From: Actinacidiphila yeochonensis CN732
GTDB lineage: Bacteria > Actinomycetota > Actinomycetes > Streptomycetales > Streptomycetaceae
DNA length: 64,000 bases
Assembly (NCBI RefSeq): GCF_000745345.1
Contig: NZ_JQNR01000005.1
Span: 1,302,001-1,366,000, forward strand
Direction of reading: 5' to 3'
In this document: piece by piece, positions 26,486-34,752 of the stretch
Numbering within the stretch: the first letter of the stretch is position 1
Layout: every line of letters starts with the position of its first letter
Program-made: the position numbers and the translations under genes
The notes under the pieces: generated by a model
Seen by the model: the letters and a program-made list of their open reading frames with translations, nothing else
Database searches by the model: none
What the model was told of the DNA's origin: nothing

Positions 26486-26533
26486 CTCTCGGCCTTTCCC
26501 GCCGGCGTCCTGGCCGGCGGGAAAGGCCGAGAG
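26486..26533. terminator. Very strong bidirectional terminator (21-bp perfect stem)
   Basis: Arms at 26486-26506 and 26513-26533 are exact complements around a 6-base loop, between asnB (plus) and the next gene (minus). Confidence 0.85.
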
Positions 26534-26563
26534 GCGGGGCCCAGGGCGGGGCTCAGGCGAGCC

Positions 26564-27376
26564 TCAGGGGGCGGTGAACAGCGAGGTGAAGCGGGGCGAG
26601 AGCCAGGGCTTGCGCCCCCAGGCGACGATCTTCCCCCGGGAGAGCGCGCCCATGCTCGTGCACCGGCCGAGGGCGAGCAGCAGGAACGTGACCGGCTCGG
26701 CCACGATCGTGCAGTCCGGGCGCCGCGGCGGCCGCGCGGTCACGTCCACCGCGCCGTCGGTGAACGTCGCCGCGAACCGGGACCCGCCGCGCAGCCGCAG
26801 CTCGTAGCAGGCGCTGTGCCCGGCGGCGGTGCGCGGGTTGACCACCCGGGGCATTGCCGTGGTCAGGAACGGCAGCGTCAGGTCGACCCGTTCGCGGTCG
26901 ATCATGTGCGGCCTGCGCAGGGCGACGGCGATGTCGTAGCCGTGCCCGAGCATGTGGGTGAGCAGGTACGAGCCGAGGGTGCCCAGGTCCATGGGCCCCA
27001 GCGGGGTGAAGACCGGCGCGTCCGCCGGCCGGGTCCGGGCCGCCTCGGTGAACGCCTCGGCGCACCGTACGATCCCGTCCGCCAGGACGGTCCCGTCCCG
27101 TTCGGTGAAGGCGGCCAGCGAAACGGAGTTGGCCGCGGCCAGACTCCCGGCGGTCCCGTCGCCGTACGTCCGCTCCCGGCCGGCGGCGAGGTCGGCCATC
27201 AGCTCGTTGGCCTTGAACAGGTGCGCGGCCGCCTCCCCGACGGTCCACGACGCGCCGGGTATGGGCACGGAGGTGTCCGCGCACGGCCGGAGCAACCGCG
27301 CGGTGTGCTCGGCGACGGCGCCGATGGCCGCGGCCAGCGAAGGTCCCACGGCGGCCTGGAACGGAGGGGCGCTCAT
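26564..27376 (-). CDS. Maleylpyruvate isomerase-family, mycothiol-dependent-type protein
   Basis: This is a 270-residue protein with a DinB-like N-terminal helical bundle (SWTVGEAAAHLFKANELMADL, with the later metal His in LLTHMLGHGYD) and a C-terminal SCP2-like domain. This matches the actinobacterial maleylpyruvate isomerase family, whose members use mycothiol as cofactor. The substrate is not predictable because the family is broad. The start at ATG 27376 has a weak ribosome site. It stands alone after the asnB terminator. Confidence 0.82.
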   Translation of the reverse strand: MSAPPFQAAVGPSLAAAIGAVAEHTARLLRPCADTSVPIPGASWTVGEAAAHLFKANELMADLAAGRERTYGDGTAGSLAAANSVSLAAFTERDGTVLADGIVRCAEAFTEAARTRPADAPVFTPLGPMDLGTLGSYLLTHMLGHGYDIAVALRRPHMIDRERVDLTLPFLTTAMPRVVNPRTAAGHSACYELRLRGGSRFAATFTDGAVDVTARPPRRPDCTIVAEPVTFLLLALGRCTSMGALSRGKIVAWGRKPWLSPRFTSLFTAP

Positions 27377-27513
27377 GGTGCAGAAGCGTCGCCCAGCCCC
27401 GCCCGTCTGTCCAGAGCCCCGTCGGCCATCCACGCGGGCGGTTTCTCCGCCGGGGAGCGCCCCGCGCGGGTCCGACGTCCCCCTGGCCCCTCATACGCGG
27501 ACGACGACGCCGG

Positions 27514-27885
27514 TCACCGGAAGGCGCGGCGGAGCTGCCACCAGGCCAGGCCCGCCGCGGCGGTGGCCGCGGCGGCGAGGACGGCTCGCGGCAGCGGGTT
27601 CGCGGGCCGGGTGGCCGTGTGGTCGGCGAGGACGGCGCCGCTGGACCGCCAGCTCAGCACCGAGCCGTGGGACTGGCCCGACAGCCAGCAGCCGAACGAC
27701 TGGAACGAGCCGACGGACAGGGCGCACATCGACGAGCCGAGCGAGCCGGCGGAGGCGAACGACGCCACCGACCCGACGGACAGCGCCGACCCGACCGAGC
27801 CGATCGACAGCACCGAGTCGGTGGAGGCGATGGACAGGACCGAGTCGCGCGAGCCGATCGACCAGAGTGAGGACATGGCCTTCAT
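27514..27885 (-). CDS. Ser-rich repeat protein with C-terminal membrane helix
   Basis: This 123-residue protein consists mostly of short Ser-based repeats (SVLSIGS, SALSVGS, SVASFAS, SVLSWRS), at least eight units over residues 5-85. It has no signal peptide, and ends with one probable membrane helix (AVLAAAATAAAGLAWW) and a basic tail. The spacing of Ser with alternating aliphatic residues suggests a narrow beta-solenoid. Similar repeat proteins occur in other actinobacteria, but I know no function. If the C-terminal helix is real, the repeat part would lie in the cytoplasm. ATG 27876 is an alternative start. Confidence 0.65.
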   Translation of the reverse strand: MKAMSSLWSIGSRDSVLSIASTDSVLSIGSVGSALSVGSVASFASAGSLGSSMCALSVGSFQSFGCWLSGQSHGSVLSWRSSGAVLADHTATRPANPLPRAVLAAAATAAAGLAWWQLRRAFR

Positions 27886-27978
27886 TCTCGTCCGCCGCGG
27901 CCCGGGTCACGCCCGCCGGGCCGCCGCCGGAGTGAACGGGCTGGCCCGCCGGAGTGACCGGGCCCGCCCGGAGCGGCG

Positions 27979-28026
27979 GCGGACGGGCCCGACCGCGTGG
28001 GAGCGGACGGGCCCGACGGCGTGGGA
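27979..28026. repeat. Two tandem 24-bp repeats
   Basis: Copies at 27979-28002 and 28003-28026 differ at one base. They lie just beyond the stop of the phytase-like gene and may fold as part of a terminator. Confidence 0.7.
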
Positions 28027-28035
28027 CGCGGGGCG

Positions 28036-29709
28036 TCAGCGCACGTTGATCGTCACCGTGACGGTCTTGAGGACCGCCGGCAGCTTGGTGGTGTCGACCT
28101 TCAGGATCTCGCCGTTGTCGCTCTGGCCGGTGGGCGGCAGCACCTTCTGGTGGACGGTCCACTTCCCGTCGGGGTCGACGGAGATGGTGTCGATGCCGAA
28201 GTCGTCGTCGTTGGACAGGTACAGCGTCCTGCCCGCATCGGTGGTGGCCACGCCCTCGACCTTGTCGTGCGCGAAGAAGGCGCCGGTGGGGTCGAGCTGG
28301 CTGACCAGCGAGCCGACGTTGAGGTAGGGCTGCTTCTGGGCCACGTGCACGCCCGCCTCGGTCAGCGCGGCGAGCGCGGTGTCGGTGTCGTCCTTGCCGA
28401 CGAACGCCTCGGGCGACTTGCCGCCGATCGTCAGGCCGCTGACGTCGGTGGCGCCGTTGGTGTCCACCTCGTAGAGGGTCTTGTTCGCGAACGGCTCGTA
28501 GTTGCCGTCCCGTTCGTCGACCAGGAACTTCGTGTCCGACAGCGCGGTGATCTCGCTGTTGGCGTCGCCGGTGTCGTCGGGGTCGTCCAGCAGGTACAGG
28601 TACTGCTTGGTCTGGTACGTGCGCAGGTTGACGGTGACGATGCGGGTGGCCGCGACCTTGGACGCCTTGGTGGTGCCGAGGTCGGGCTGCTGGAGCGCGG
28701 ACTGCATGACGCCCACCAGCGTCGAGCCGTCCGGCGTGATCGTCAGGCCCTCCATGCCCTTGTTCGTCGCACGGTCGGCCAGCTCGGCCGGCAGGTACCC
28801 GAGGATGGTGTGGTCCGCGTTGTCCGGGCTGTTCCGGTACGGGGTCAGCCGGCCCAGCTCGTAGCCGTTGGCGTCGAAGTGGGTGATGTAGGGGCCGTAC
28901 TCGTCCGAGACCCAGAAGGTGCCGTCGGGCAGCGCCACCAGGCCCTCGGAGTCGTAGCCGTACGGGTCCTTGGCGACGGGCGCGGGGGTGCCGCCGTCGG
29001 CGTTGGTCGCGGCGACGTCGTCGATGACCTCGCTGGTGTCGTGCGGCGGCCGGCCGCTGTAGCTCGTCCCGCCGAGGCGCTTCGGGCCCTTCAGGGTGAC
29101 CTTCTTGACCAGCTCGGCCTTGCCGTCCACCAGCTTGAACTCGCCGATCTCGGGCGTGAAGCCGGTGAGCATCTCGGACTTGTTGCCGTCGGGGGCGTCG
29201 GCGTTCGGGCCGCGGTCGGTGAGCCCGTAGAAGTAGCCCGACTTCCCGGGTACCGGGGCGAGCGACGAGCCGAAGCCCTCACCGGAGATCGCGGTGGTGG
29301 TGCCGCCGGGGCCGGCCACCTTCGCGAGCGGCGCCAGCGGGGAGCCGTCCGCCTGGGTGTCCTTGAAGAGCCGCACCGCGTCGGTCGTGGTGTACGTGAA
29401 GGTGTCCGTGCCCTTGAAGCCGGCCTTCGGCGTGTACGTGAACGTGCCGTCCGCGTCGACCGTCACGGTGCCGTCGGACGGGGCGGTGTGCCGTACGACC
29501 GCCGTCGCGCCGACGTCGTTGCGCAGGACGTCACCGGACACCGGGCCCTTGCCGGAGAAGGTGTCGGCGGTCGCGCCGAAGTCGTGCGAGGGGGCCGACA
29601 GCCAACCGCCGGCCTGGGCCGCGGCGGTGCCCGCGCCCACCACGGCGAAGGTGGCGCCGATGGCGATGGCGATCCGGACGCGCTTGCGGGAGAGGGGACT
29701 TGAGGTCAT
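28036..29709 (-). CDS. Secreted phytase-like/esterase-like beta-propeller protein
   Basis: This is a 557-residue exported protein. The signal peptide (IAIAIGATFAVVGAGTAAAQA) is followed by a short cadherin-like module (DGTFTYTPKAGFKGTDTFTYTT, about residues 85-107). A large domain then resembles the esterase-like activity of phytase family (GEGFGSSLAPVPG, DSEGLVALPDGTFWVSDEYGP, NKGMEGLTITPDG, KVEGVAT). The repeated D/N-E-G-L/V motifs fit a propeller with calcium sites. A role in releasing phosphate or other extracellular esters is plausible but unproven. The gene is probably a single transcription unit. A hairpin lies 46 bp upstream. Confidence 0.85.
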   Translation of the reverse strand: MTSSPLSRKRVRIAIAIGATFAVVGAGTAAAQAGGWLSAPSHDFGATADTFSGKGPVSGDVLRNDVGATAVVRHTAPSDGTVTVDADGTFTYTPKAGFKGTDTFTYTTTDAVRLFKDTQADGSPLAPLAKVAGPGGTTTAISGEGFGSSLAPVPGKSGYFYGLTDRGPNADAPDGNKSEMLTGFTPEIGEFKLVDGKAELVKKVTLKGPKRLGGTSYSGRPPHDTSEVIDDVAATNADGGTPAPVAKDPYGYDSEGLVALPDGTFWVSDEYGPYITHFDANGYELGRLTPYRNSPDNADHTILGYLPAELADRATNKGMEGLTITPDGSTLVGVMQSALQQPDLGTTKASKVAATRIVTVNLRTYQTKQYLYLLDDPDDTGDANSEITALSDTKFLVDERDGNYEPFANKTLYEVDTNGATDVSGLTIGGKSPEAFVGKDDTDTALAALTEAGVHVAQKQPYLNVGSLVSQLDPTGAFFAHDKVEGVATTDAGRTLYLSNDDDFGIDTISVDPDGKWTVHQKVLPPTGQSDNGEILKVDTTKLPAVLKTVTVTINVR

Positions 29710-29754
29710 GGCTCAGAACCTGTCGGTCGGCGGTGAACTCCCGGGTGGCCGCCG

Positions 29755-29771
29755 GTGAACCCCCGGTTCAC
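29755..29771. promoter_or_regulatory. Inverted repeat GTGAACC-CCC-GGTTCAC
   Basis: A perfect 7-bp inverted repeat with a 3-base centre lies 46 bp upstream of the phytase-like gene start. It could be an operator or a leader hairpin. The half-site GGTGAAC occurs once more at 29733-29739. Confidence 0.4.
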
Positions 29772-29887
29772 AGCGGGCCGGAACTTCGGACACCCGCGCC
29801 GTTCGGCGTTCTCCCTGATCGCCGTGGGGGCGCTGGGAGCGGTGGTGACGGTGGTCCGTGGTCCGCCGACCGTGATATGACGTCGCG

Positions 29888-30499
29888 TCAGGTGCGCAGC
29901 CCGCGCAGCAGCGCGGCGAGCCCGTCGAAGAACTCCCGCTCGGCGTCCACCTCCGCGGCGTGCCGGGCGGTCGCGGCCAGCAGCGGGAACTCCGTGTCCG
30001 GCAGCGCCGAGAGCACCGCCGTACCCTCGCCCGCCAGCGGGCCCAGCTCCTCCAGCTGGACGGCCCCGATGACGTAGGAGAGCAGGCCGCGCAGCGCCAC
30101 CACGCGCGGCGCGCCGTCGAACCCCGCCTCGCTGAGGACGCCGAGCACGGCCTCCGACCAGCGCGCCACCTCCCGCGACCGGTGTCGGTGGGCGACGGAC
30201 AGCGGTACGACGGCCGGGTGGGCGGTGACGGCCTCGCGCAGCCGGCGCACCAGGGCCTCGATCCGCTCCCGCCACGGCAGGCCCGGGGGCGGCCGCACGT
30301 CGACGCGGGCCAGCACCGACTCGACGACGAGGCGCTCCAGCTCGCCCCGGTCGGCCACGTAGCGGTACAGGCCCATGGTGCTCATCCGCAGCTCCTGGGC
30401 GACGGCCCGCATGGACAGGCCGCCGAGCCCGTCGCGGTCGAGGACGTCGAGCGCGGCCGCGGTGATCTGCTCGGGGGTGAGGGTGCGTGGTCGTGGCAT
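29888..30499 (-). CDS. TetR-family regulator
   Basis: This is a 203-residue TetR-type repressor. The helix-turn-helix (LSMRAVAQELRMSTMGLYRYV) is clear, and the C-terminal part resembles the TetR_C ligand domain of the TetR/ActR type. It diverges from a redoxin gene, and a promoter with an inverted repeat between its -35 and -10 hexamers lies between the two starts. Control of the redoxin/DUF1963 operon is therefore likely. The inducer is unknown. Confidence 0.88.
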   Translation of the reverse strand: MPRPRTLTPEQITAAALDVLDRDGLGGLSMRAVAQELRMSTMGLYRYVADRGELERLVVESVLARVDVRPPPGLPWRERIEALVRRLREAVTAHPAVVPLSVAHRHRSREVARWSEAVLGVLSEAGFDGAPRVVALRGLLSYVIGAVQLEELGPLAGEGTAVLSALPDTEFPLLAATARHAAEVDAEREFFDGLAALLRGLRT

Positions 30500-30504
30500 G
30501 GCGG

Positions 30505-30532
30505 TTGACAGCGTACGGCATACGCCTACGCT
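30505..30532 (+). promoter_or_regulatory. Promoter with embedded inverted repeat (redoxin operon)
   Basis: TTGACA (30505-30510) and TACGCT (30527-30532) are spaced by 16 bp. The spacer contains GCGTA-CGGCA-TACGC (30511-30525), an inverted repeat in the right place for a TetR operator that blocks RNA polymerase. Confidence 0.6.
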
Positions 30533-30583
30533 GGTAAGCGTGTGCTGTACGCCTACGGAGCGACGGCCTACCAGGGGGAAGCC

Positions 30584-31294
30584 ATGAGCAGAGCAGCACG
30601 TCCCGCACCCGGCCGGCGGGTCGAACCCGGCTCGTCCGTCACCGCCCGCGAGCTCGACACCGTCACGGACGGCACGGGCGCGGGCGGCGCTGGCGGCCCC
30701 GGTGGGCCCGGCGGCCGCGGCGGCGCCGGCGGTTCCGGCGGTTCGGGCGGTTCCGGCGGCAGGGTCGCGGTGCCGGACGCCGGACGGCTGGTCCACCTCC
30801 AGTTCCGGCGGTTCGCCGGCTGCCCGGTGTGCAACCTCCACCTGCGGTCGGTGGTGCGCCGCCACGACGAGATCACGGCGGCCGGCGTGCGCGAGGTGGT
30901 GGTCTTCCACTCTCCCGCCGGGGAGCTGCTGGAGCACGTCGCCGGCCTCCCCTTCGCCGTGGTGGCCGACCCGGAGAAGCGGCTGTACGCCGAGTTCGGG
31001 GTCGAGTCGGCCCCGCGCGCGCTGCTGCACCCGCGAGCCTGGGCTCCCGTCACCCGCGCCGTGCTGCGCAGCACGTGGACGCTGCTCCGCCGCCAGGAGC
31101 GCGCCCCGTCGTCCAGGCCGCACGGCGGGCGGCTGGGCCTGCCCGCGGACTTCCTGATCGCCCCCGACGGCCGGGTGCTGGCGGCCAAGTACGGCGAACA
31201 CGCCTACGACCAGTGGCCGGTGGACGAGCTGCTGGCCCTGGCCGCCCGCGCCACCGGCGGCGGCGCTGTCAGTGGCGGCGGAGATCATGCCTGA
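30584..31294 (+). CDS. Peroxiredoxin-like (AhpC/TSA) family protein
   Basis: This is a 236-residue thioredoxin-fold protein of the AhpC/TSA-like group. The redox motif is GCPVCNLHLR (two Cys separated by two residues), and the C-terminal strand reads PADFLIAPDGRVLAAKYG. A thiol-disulfide or peroxide-related function is expected in the cytoplasm. An odd feature is a Gly-rich insert at about residues 33-61 between the start and the first strand. AGGGGGAA precedes the ATG. The stop overlaps the start of the DUF1963 gene by 8 bases, so the two are translationally coupled. Control by the divergent TetR protein is likely. Confidence 0.85.
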   Translation: MSRAARPAPGRRVEPGSSVTARELDTVTDGTGAGGAGGPGGPGGRGGAGGSGGSGGSGGRVAVPDAGRLVHLQFRRFAGCPVCNLHLRSVVRRHDEITAAGVREVVVFHSPAGELLEHVAGLPFAVVADPEKRLYAEFGVESAPRALLHPRAWAPVTRAVLRSTWTLLRRQERAPSSRPHGGRLGLPADFLIAPDGRVLAAKYGEHAYDQWPVDELLALAARATGGGAVSGGGDHA

Positions 31295-32168
31295 CATGAC
31301 ACGCGGAACATCCGACGAACTGCGCGCCCTGGCCCTGAAGCACCTGCCGCCCCAGGACGCCGAACGCTGGCTCTCCCTGCTGCGCCCCGCCGCCTGCCTG
31401 GAGAAGGCGACGGGGTCGGACCCCGTCGTCGGACAGCTCGGTGGCACCCCCAGGCTGCCGGCCGGCACGGACTGGCCGGTGTGGGAGGGCCACGGTCCGC
31501 TCTCCTTCGTCGCCTCGGTCGACTGCGCCGGTCTGGCCGTCGGCGCCCTGGACATCGCCCTGGACATCGCCCTGCCGTCCGACGGGACGCTGCTCTTCTT
31601 CTCCTTCGACGGACAGGTGGACGACGGTGAGGCACTCGTCCTGCCCGACGACCCCGAGACCCGGCCCGGCGCCCGTGTCCTGTTCGTGCCGGCCGGCGAG
31701 GCCACCGAGGAGCGCACCGCCCCGGAGGGCCTGCCGCCGTATCCCCGCGTACCGCTCACCGCACGCGTACGGGTCACCGCGCCCGACCCCTCGCACCCCC
31801 TGATACAGCGGACGTTCGGGCCCGACGCCCGCTTCGGCCGCGCGCACCCGGTGGTCGCCGAGGAGTTCCTCGACGCCCTCTGGGCGCTGCGCGACGGCAC
31901 CGGACACCAGATCGGCGGCCACGCGGACCCCGTGCAGAACCCGGTGGAGCTGGAGGTGGCCCACGCCCTCCTGGGGGGCCGGGTGGCGTGGGACGACCCC
32001 CGGCTGCTCGCGGAGGCGAACCGCCTGCTGCCGCTGGCCCAGATCGACAGCGACGGCGACGCGGGCATGCTCTGGGGTGACGTCGGCACCCTCTACTGGC
32101 TGATCCGCCCCGAGGATCTGGCCGAACGCCGCTTCGACGAGGCCGTGTTCACCTGGCAGTGCGGCTGA
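31287..32168 (+). CDS. DUF1963 (YwqG-like) protein
   Basis: This 293-residue cytoplasmic protein fits DUF1963/YwqG: it has the opening LGGTPRLPAGTDWPVWEGHGPLSFV, the strand TLLFFSFDG, and the C-terminal LAQIDSDGDAGMLWGDVGTLYWLI. The function of the family is unknown; it is often encoded in accessory regions. The ATG at 31287 lies inside the 3' end of the redoxin gene, which points to one operon. A small direct repeat (GGACATCGCCCT) is visible inside the gene at about 31549-31572. Confidence 0.85.
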   Translation: MPDMTRGTSDELRALALKHLPPQDAERWLSLLRPAACLEKATGSDPVVGQLGGTPRLPAGTDWPVWEGHGPLSFVASVDCAGLAVGALDIALDIALPSDGTLLFFSFDGQVDDGEALVLPDDPETRPGARVLFVPAGEATEERTAPEGLPPYPRVPLTARVRVTAPDPSHPLIQRTFGPDARFGRAHPVVAEEFLDALWALRDGTGHQIGGHADPVQNPVELEVAHALLGGRVAWDDPRLLAEANRLLPLAQIDSDGDAGMLWGDVGTLYWLIRPEDLAERRFDEAVFTWQCG

Positions 32169-32205
32169 CGGGCACGGCGTGCGAGGCTTCGGCCGGGCGG
32201 TGCTC

Positions 32206-32265
32206 GGCGTGGTCCCCGGCGTGGTGCCCGGCGTGGTCCCCGGCGTGGTGCCCGGCGCGGTGCCC
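32206..32265. repeat. Five tandem 12-bp repeats (GGCGTGGTSCCC)
   Basis: Five tandem 12-bp units alternate between GGCGTGGTCCCC and GGCGTGGTGCCC, the last one diverged. They lie between the DUF1963 gene and the methyltransferase gene. No protein-coding role is seen in this stretch. Confidence 0.8.
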
Positions 32266-32344
32266 CGCGCCCGGCCCGCCGCCGGACCGTCACCGGTCCA
32301 GCGGCACCAGGTCAGGTGACGTACGAGGAGCAGGAGAAGCAGCG

Positions 32345-33085
32345 ATGCCAGGAGCCGGATACGACGCCGAGACCGCCGCCGCGTACCGGGCGGCGCGGGA
32401 GATCCCCCGCGAGGGGCTGGGCGCGTGGCGGCAGGCCGTGGCCGAGGAGGCGGCGCTCCAGCCCGGCTGGACCGTCCTGGACGTCGGCGCGGGCACCGGC
32501 GGGTTCGCCCGGGCCTTCCACGACTGGTACGGCGTCCATGTGCTGGCCGTCGAACCCGCCCCCGCCATGCGGGCGTTGATACCGACAGGACCCGGTGTCG
32601 AGGCGCTGGACGGCCGCGCGGAGGCCCTGCCCGTCCCCGACGGCCGCGCGGACGCCGCGTGGCTCGGGTCGGTGGTGCACCACATCGGCGACCTGGCCGC
32701 CGCCGCCCGCGAGCTGCGGCGCGCGCTGCGCCCCGGCGCGCCGGTCCTGATCCGCAACACCTTTCCCGGCCGCGGCGAGCGCGACCTGCGGGTCCGCTTC
32801 TTCCCCGAGACCGCGGACAGCGTCGCCGGCTACCCCACCGTCGAGCAGGTCACGGCGGCCTTCGCGGCGGTGGGCTTCCGGCGCACCGCGCTGCGCCCGC
32901 TCCCGCAGGTGTCGGCGCCCACCCTCGCCCACTACGCCGACCGGCTGCGCCGCGAGACCGACACCAAGCTCAGCTCACTCAGCGACGACGCCTACGCCCG
33001 GGGCCTGGCCCGCCTGCGCGCGGCGGCCGCCGCCGACCCGGAGGAGCCGGCGACGAGTTGGATGGACCTGCTGGTCCTGCGTTGA
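32345..33085 (+). CDS. Class I SAM-dependent methyltransferase
   Basis: This is a 246-residue methyltransferase of the UbiE/Methyltransf_11 type. Motif I is VLDVGAGTGGFARAF, the acidic residue ending strand 2 is in LAVEPAPAMR, and motif post-I is the AEALPVPDGRADAAWL region. It uses S-adenosylmethionine; the acceptor cannot be predicted. GAGGAGCAGGAG precedes the ATG. The gene follows the tandem repeats and is probably transcribed alone or as a distal part of the redoxin operon. Confidence 0.9.
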   Translation: MPGAGYDAETAAAYRAAREIPREGLGAWRQAVAEEAALQPGWTVLDVGAGTGGFARAFHDWYGVHVLAVEPAPAMRALIPTGPGVEALDGRAEALPVPDGRADAAWLGSVVHHIGDLAAAARELRRALRPGAPVLIRNTFPGRGERDLRVRFFPETADSVAGYPTVEQVTAAFAAVGFRRTALRPLPQVSAPTLAHYADRLRRETDTKLSSLSDDAYARGLARLRAAAAADPEEPATSWMDLLVLR

Positions 33086-33255
33086 CGATGCCGCCGGCCG
33101 TCCACCCGCCGGCCGTCCACCCGCCGGCCGCCGGCAGGTCGACGGGATGCCCGACTCCCAAAAACAGAAGGAGAGTTGTCGGCCCTGTGGCTTAGGTTGC
33201 GGAAGGCGCGGCGGGCGGTCCGCCGCACGGTTCGTGAATGGGGGGTGGGATCCGT

Positions 33256-34611
33256 ATGTCCATGCGCAGGAAGTCCCTGGGGTTCTCGGTCGCGGTGGCC
33301 GCGGCGGCGGGGACGCTGCTGGCCGCGGTGGCGGTCCCGGCGTCGGCCGACACGACGGCGCCGCTGCCGATCACCTCGTCCGCCGCCGTCGTCGTCGACG
33401 GGGTGCACAAGCATCTGCTGATCAGCGATCCGGCGGAGGGCGAGATCCTGGTGACGGACTACTCCGGCACGGTCGTCGGGCAGATCACCGGCGAGGAGGG
33501 GGCGGAGGGGCTGGCGCTGTCGCCGGACTCCGGCACGCTGTTCGTGGCACTGCCCGGCGCCGACGCGATCTCCGCCGTCGACACCGCGACGCTCACCGAG
33601 TCCGCGCGCTACCCCACCGGCACGGGAACCGCCCCGGCCCACCTGGCCCTGGTCGGCGACACCCTGTGGTTCGGGTACGGCGCGGCCGGCGGGGGGAGGA
33701 TCGGGTCGGTCGACGTGGACTCGGCCGACCCCCAGGTCACCCTGGACCCCTCGACGGCGTACGAGTTCTACGCCGCGCCGGTCCTGGCGGCCTCACCGGC
33801 GGCGCCGGGCGTGCTCGTGGCCGCGGACGGCTACTCCAGCCCGCCGACCGTCACCGTCTACGACGTCTCCTCGGGGACGGCCGTCACGAAGGCGTCCGTG
33901 TGGGACCCCGGGACCCAGTCGGGCGGCACCGGTTCCATCACCGACATGGCGATCACCCCGGACGGCAAGGACCTGGTCACCGCCAGCGGCGCCCCGTACG
34001 TCCAGCAGGTCTTCAAGCTCGCGGACCTGTCGCCGGACGGGACCTACCCGACCGGCCCGTACCCGGACGCGGTGGCCATCGCCCCCGACGGCACCGTGGC
34101 GGCCGGCATCGACCCCGCCTTCGACGACGACCTCTACGTCTTCGCCCAGGGGCAGACCACCCCCGAGCAGACCTACGCGCTGGAGGCGCGGGTGCTCCCC
34201 GACGGCCTGGCCTGGGACCCGAGCGGCAAGCTGCTCTTCGCCCTCACCTCGACCGGCTACGACGCCCCGATCTCGCTCCAGGTGATCGGTTCGACCAGCA
34301 CGCCCGCGGCCCCCAGCACGCTGACGATCACCGCGCCCGCCACCGCCCCCAAGGGGCAGGCGCTCACGCTCAAGGGCACCCTCACCTCGACGGCGTCGAT
34401 CCCGTCCGGCAGCGAGGTGACGCTCACCCGGACCGACTCCGCGCACCCCGACGGCACGGTCGTCACCACCGTGCCGGTCAAGGCCGACGGGGTCTGGAAG
34501 GCGGCCGACATCCCGCTGGTCAAGGGCACCGCCGTCTACCGGGTCGACTACGCCGGCGACGCCACGCACGGCGCCGCCTCCGCGACCACGTCGGTCACGA
34601 TCACCAAGTGA
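33256..34611 (+). CDS. Secreted beta-propeller protein with C-terminal Ig-like domain
   Basis: This is a 451-residue exported protein. The signal peptide ends VPASA. Six to seven YVTN/SMP-30-like blades follow (HLLISDPAEGEILVTDYSG, GLALSPDSGTLFVALPG, DMAITPDGKDLVTAS, AVAIAPDGTVAAG, GLAWDPSGKLLFAL), and a C-terminal Ig-like domain starts at TLTITAPATAPKGQ. Proteins of this layout bind or sense extracellular ligands, but no activity is evident. ATG 33256 was preferred over ATG 33238 because the signal peptide starts there with Arg-Arg-Lys. A hairpin terminator follows. Confidence 0.8.
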   Translation: MSMRRKSLGFSVAVAAAAGTLLAAVAVPASADTTAPLPITSSAAVVVDGVHKHLLISDPAEGEILVTDYSGTVVGQITGEEGAEGLALSPDSGTLFVALPGADAISAVDTATLTESARYPTGTGTAPAHLALVGDTLWFGYGAAGGGRIGSVDVDSADPQVTLDPSTAYEFYAAPVLAASPAAPGVLVAADGYSSPPTVTVYDVSSGTAVTKASVWDPGTQSGGTGSITDMAITPDGKDLVTASGAPYVQQVFKLADLSPDGTYPTGPYPDAVAIAPDGTVAAGIDPAFDDDLYVFAQGQTTPEQTYALEARVLPDGLAWDPSGKLLFALTSTGYDAPISLQVIGSTSTPAAPSTLTITAPATAPKGQALTLKGTLTSTASIPSGSEVTLTRTDSAHPDGTVVTTVPVKADGVWKAADIPLVKGTAVYRVDYAGDATHGAASATTSVTITK

Positions 34612-34702
34612 CGCCCTGACGGCCGCGGACGGAGCACCGGTCGCCCCCTGCCCCGGGCAGGGCGGCCGAACGCGTGTCACGCACGGCCGGACCTGCTGGT
34701 GC

Positions 34703-34736
34703 GGCGCCCCGGCGGCCTCCTGGCCACCGGGGCGCC
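34703..34736. terminator. Bidirectional hairpin terminator
   Basis: A 15-bp stem with one mismatch and a 4-base loop lies between convergent genes. Confidence 0.75.
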
Positions 34737-34752
34737 CCAGCGTCGGGACCGC

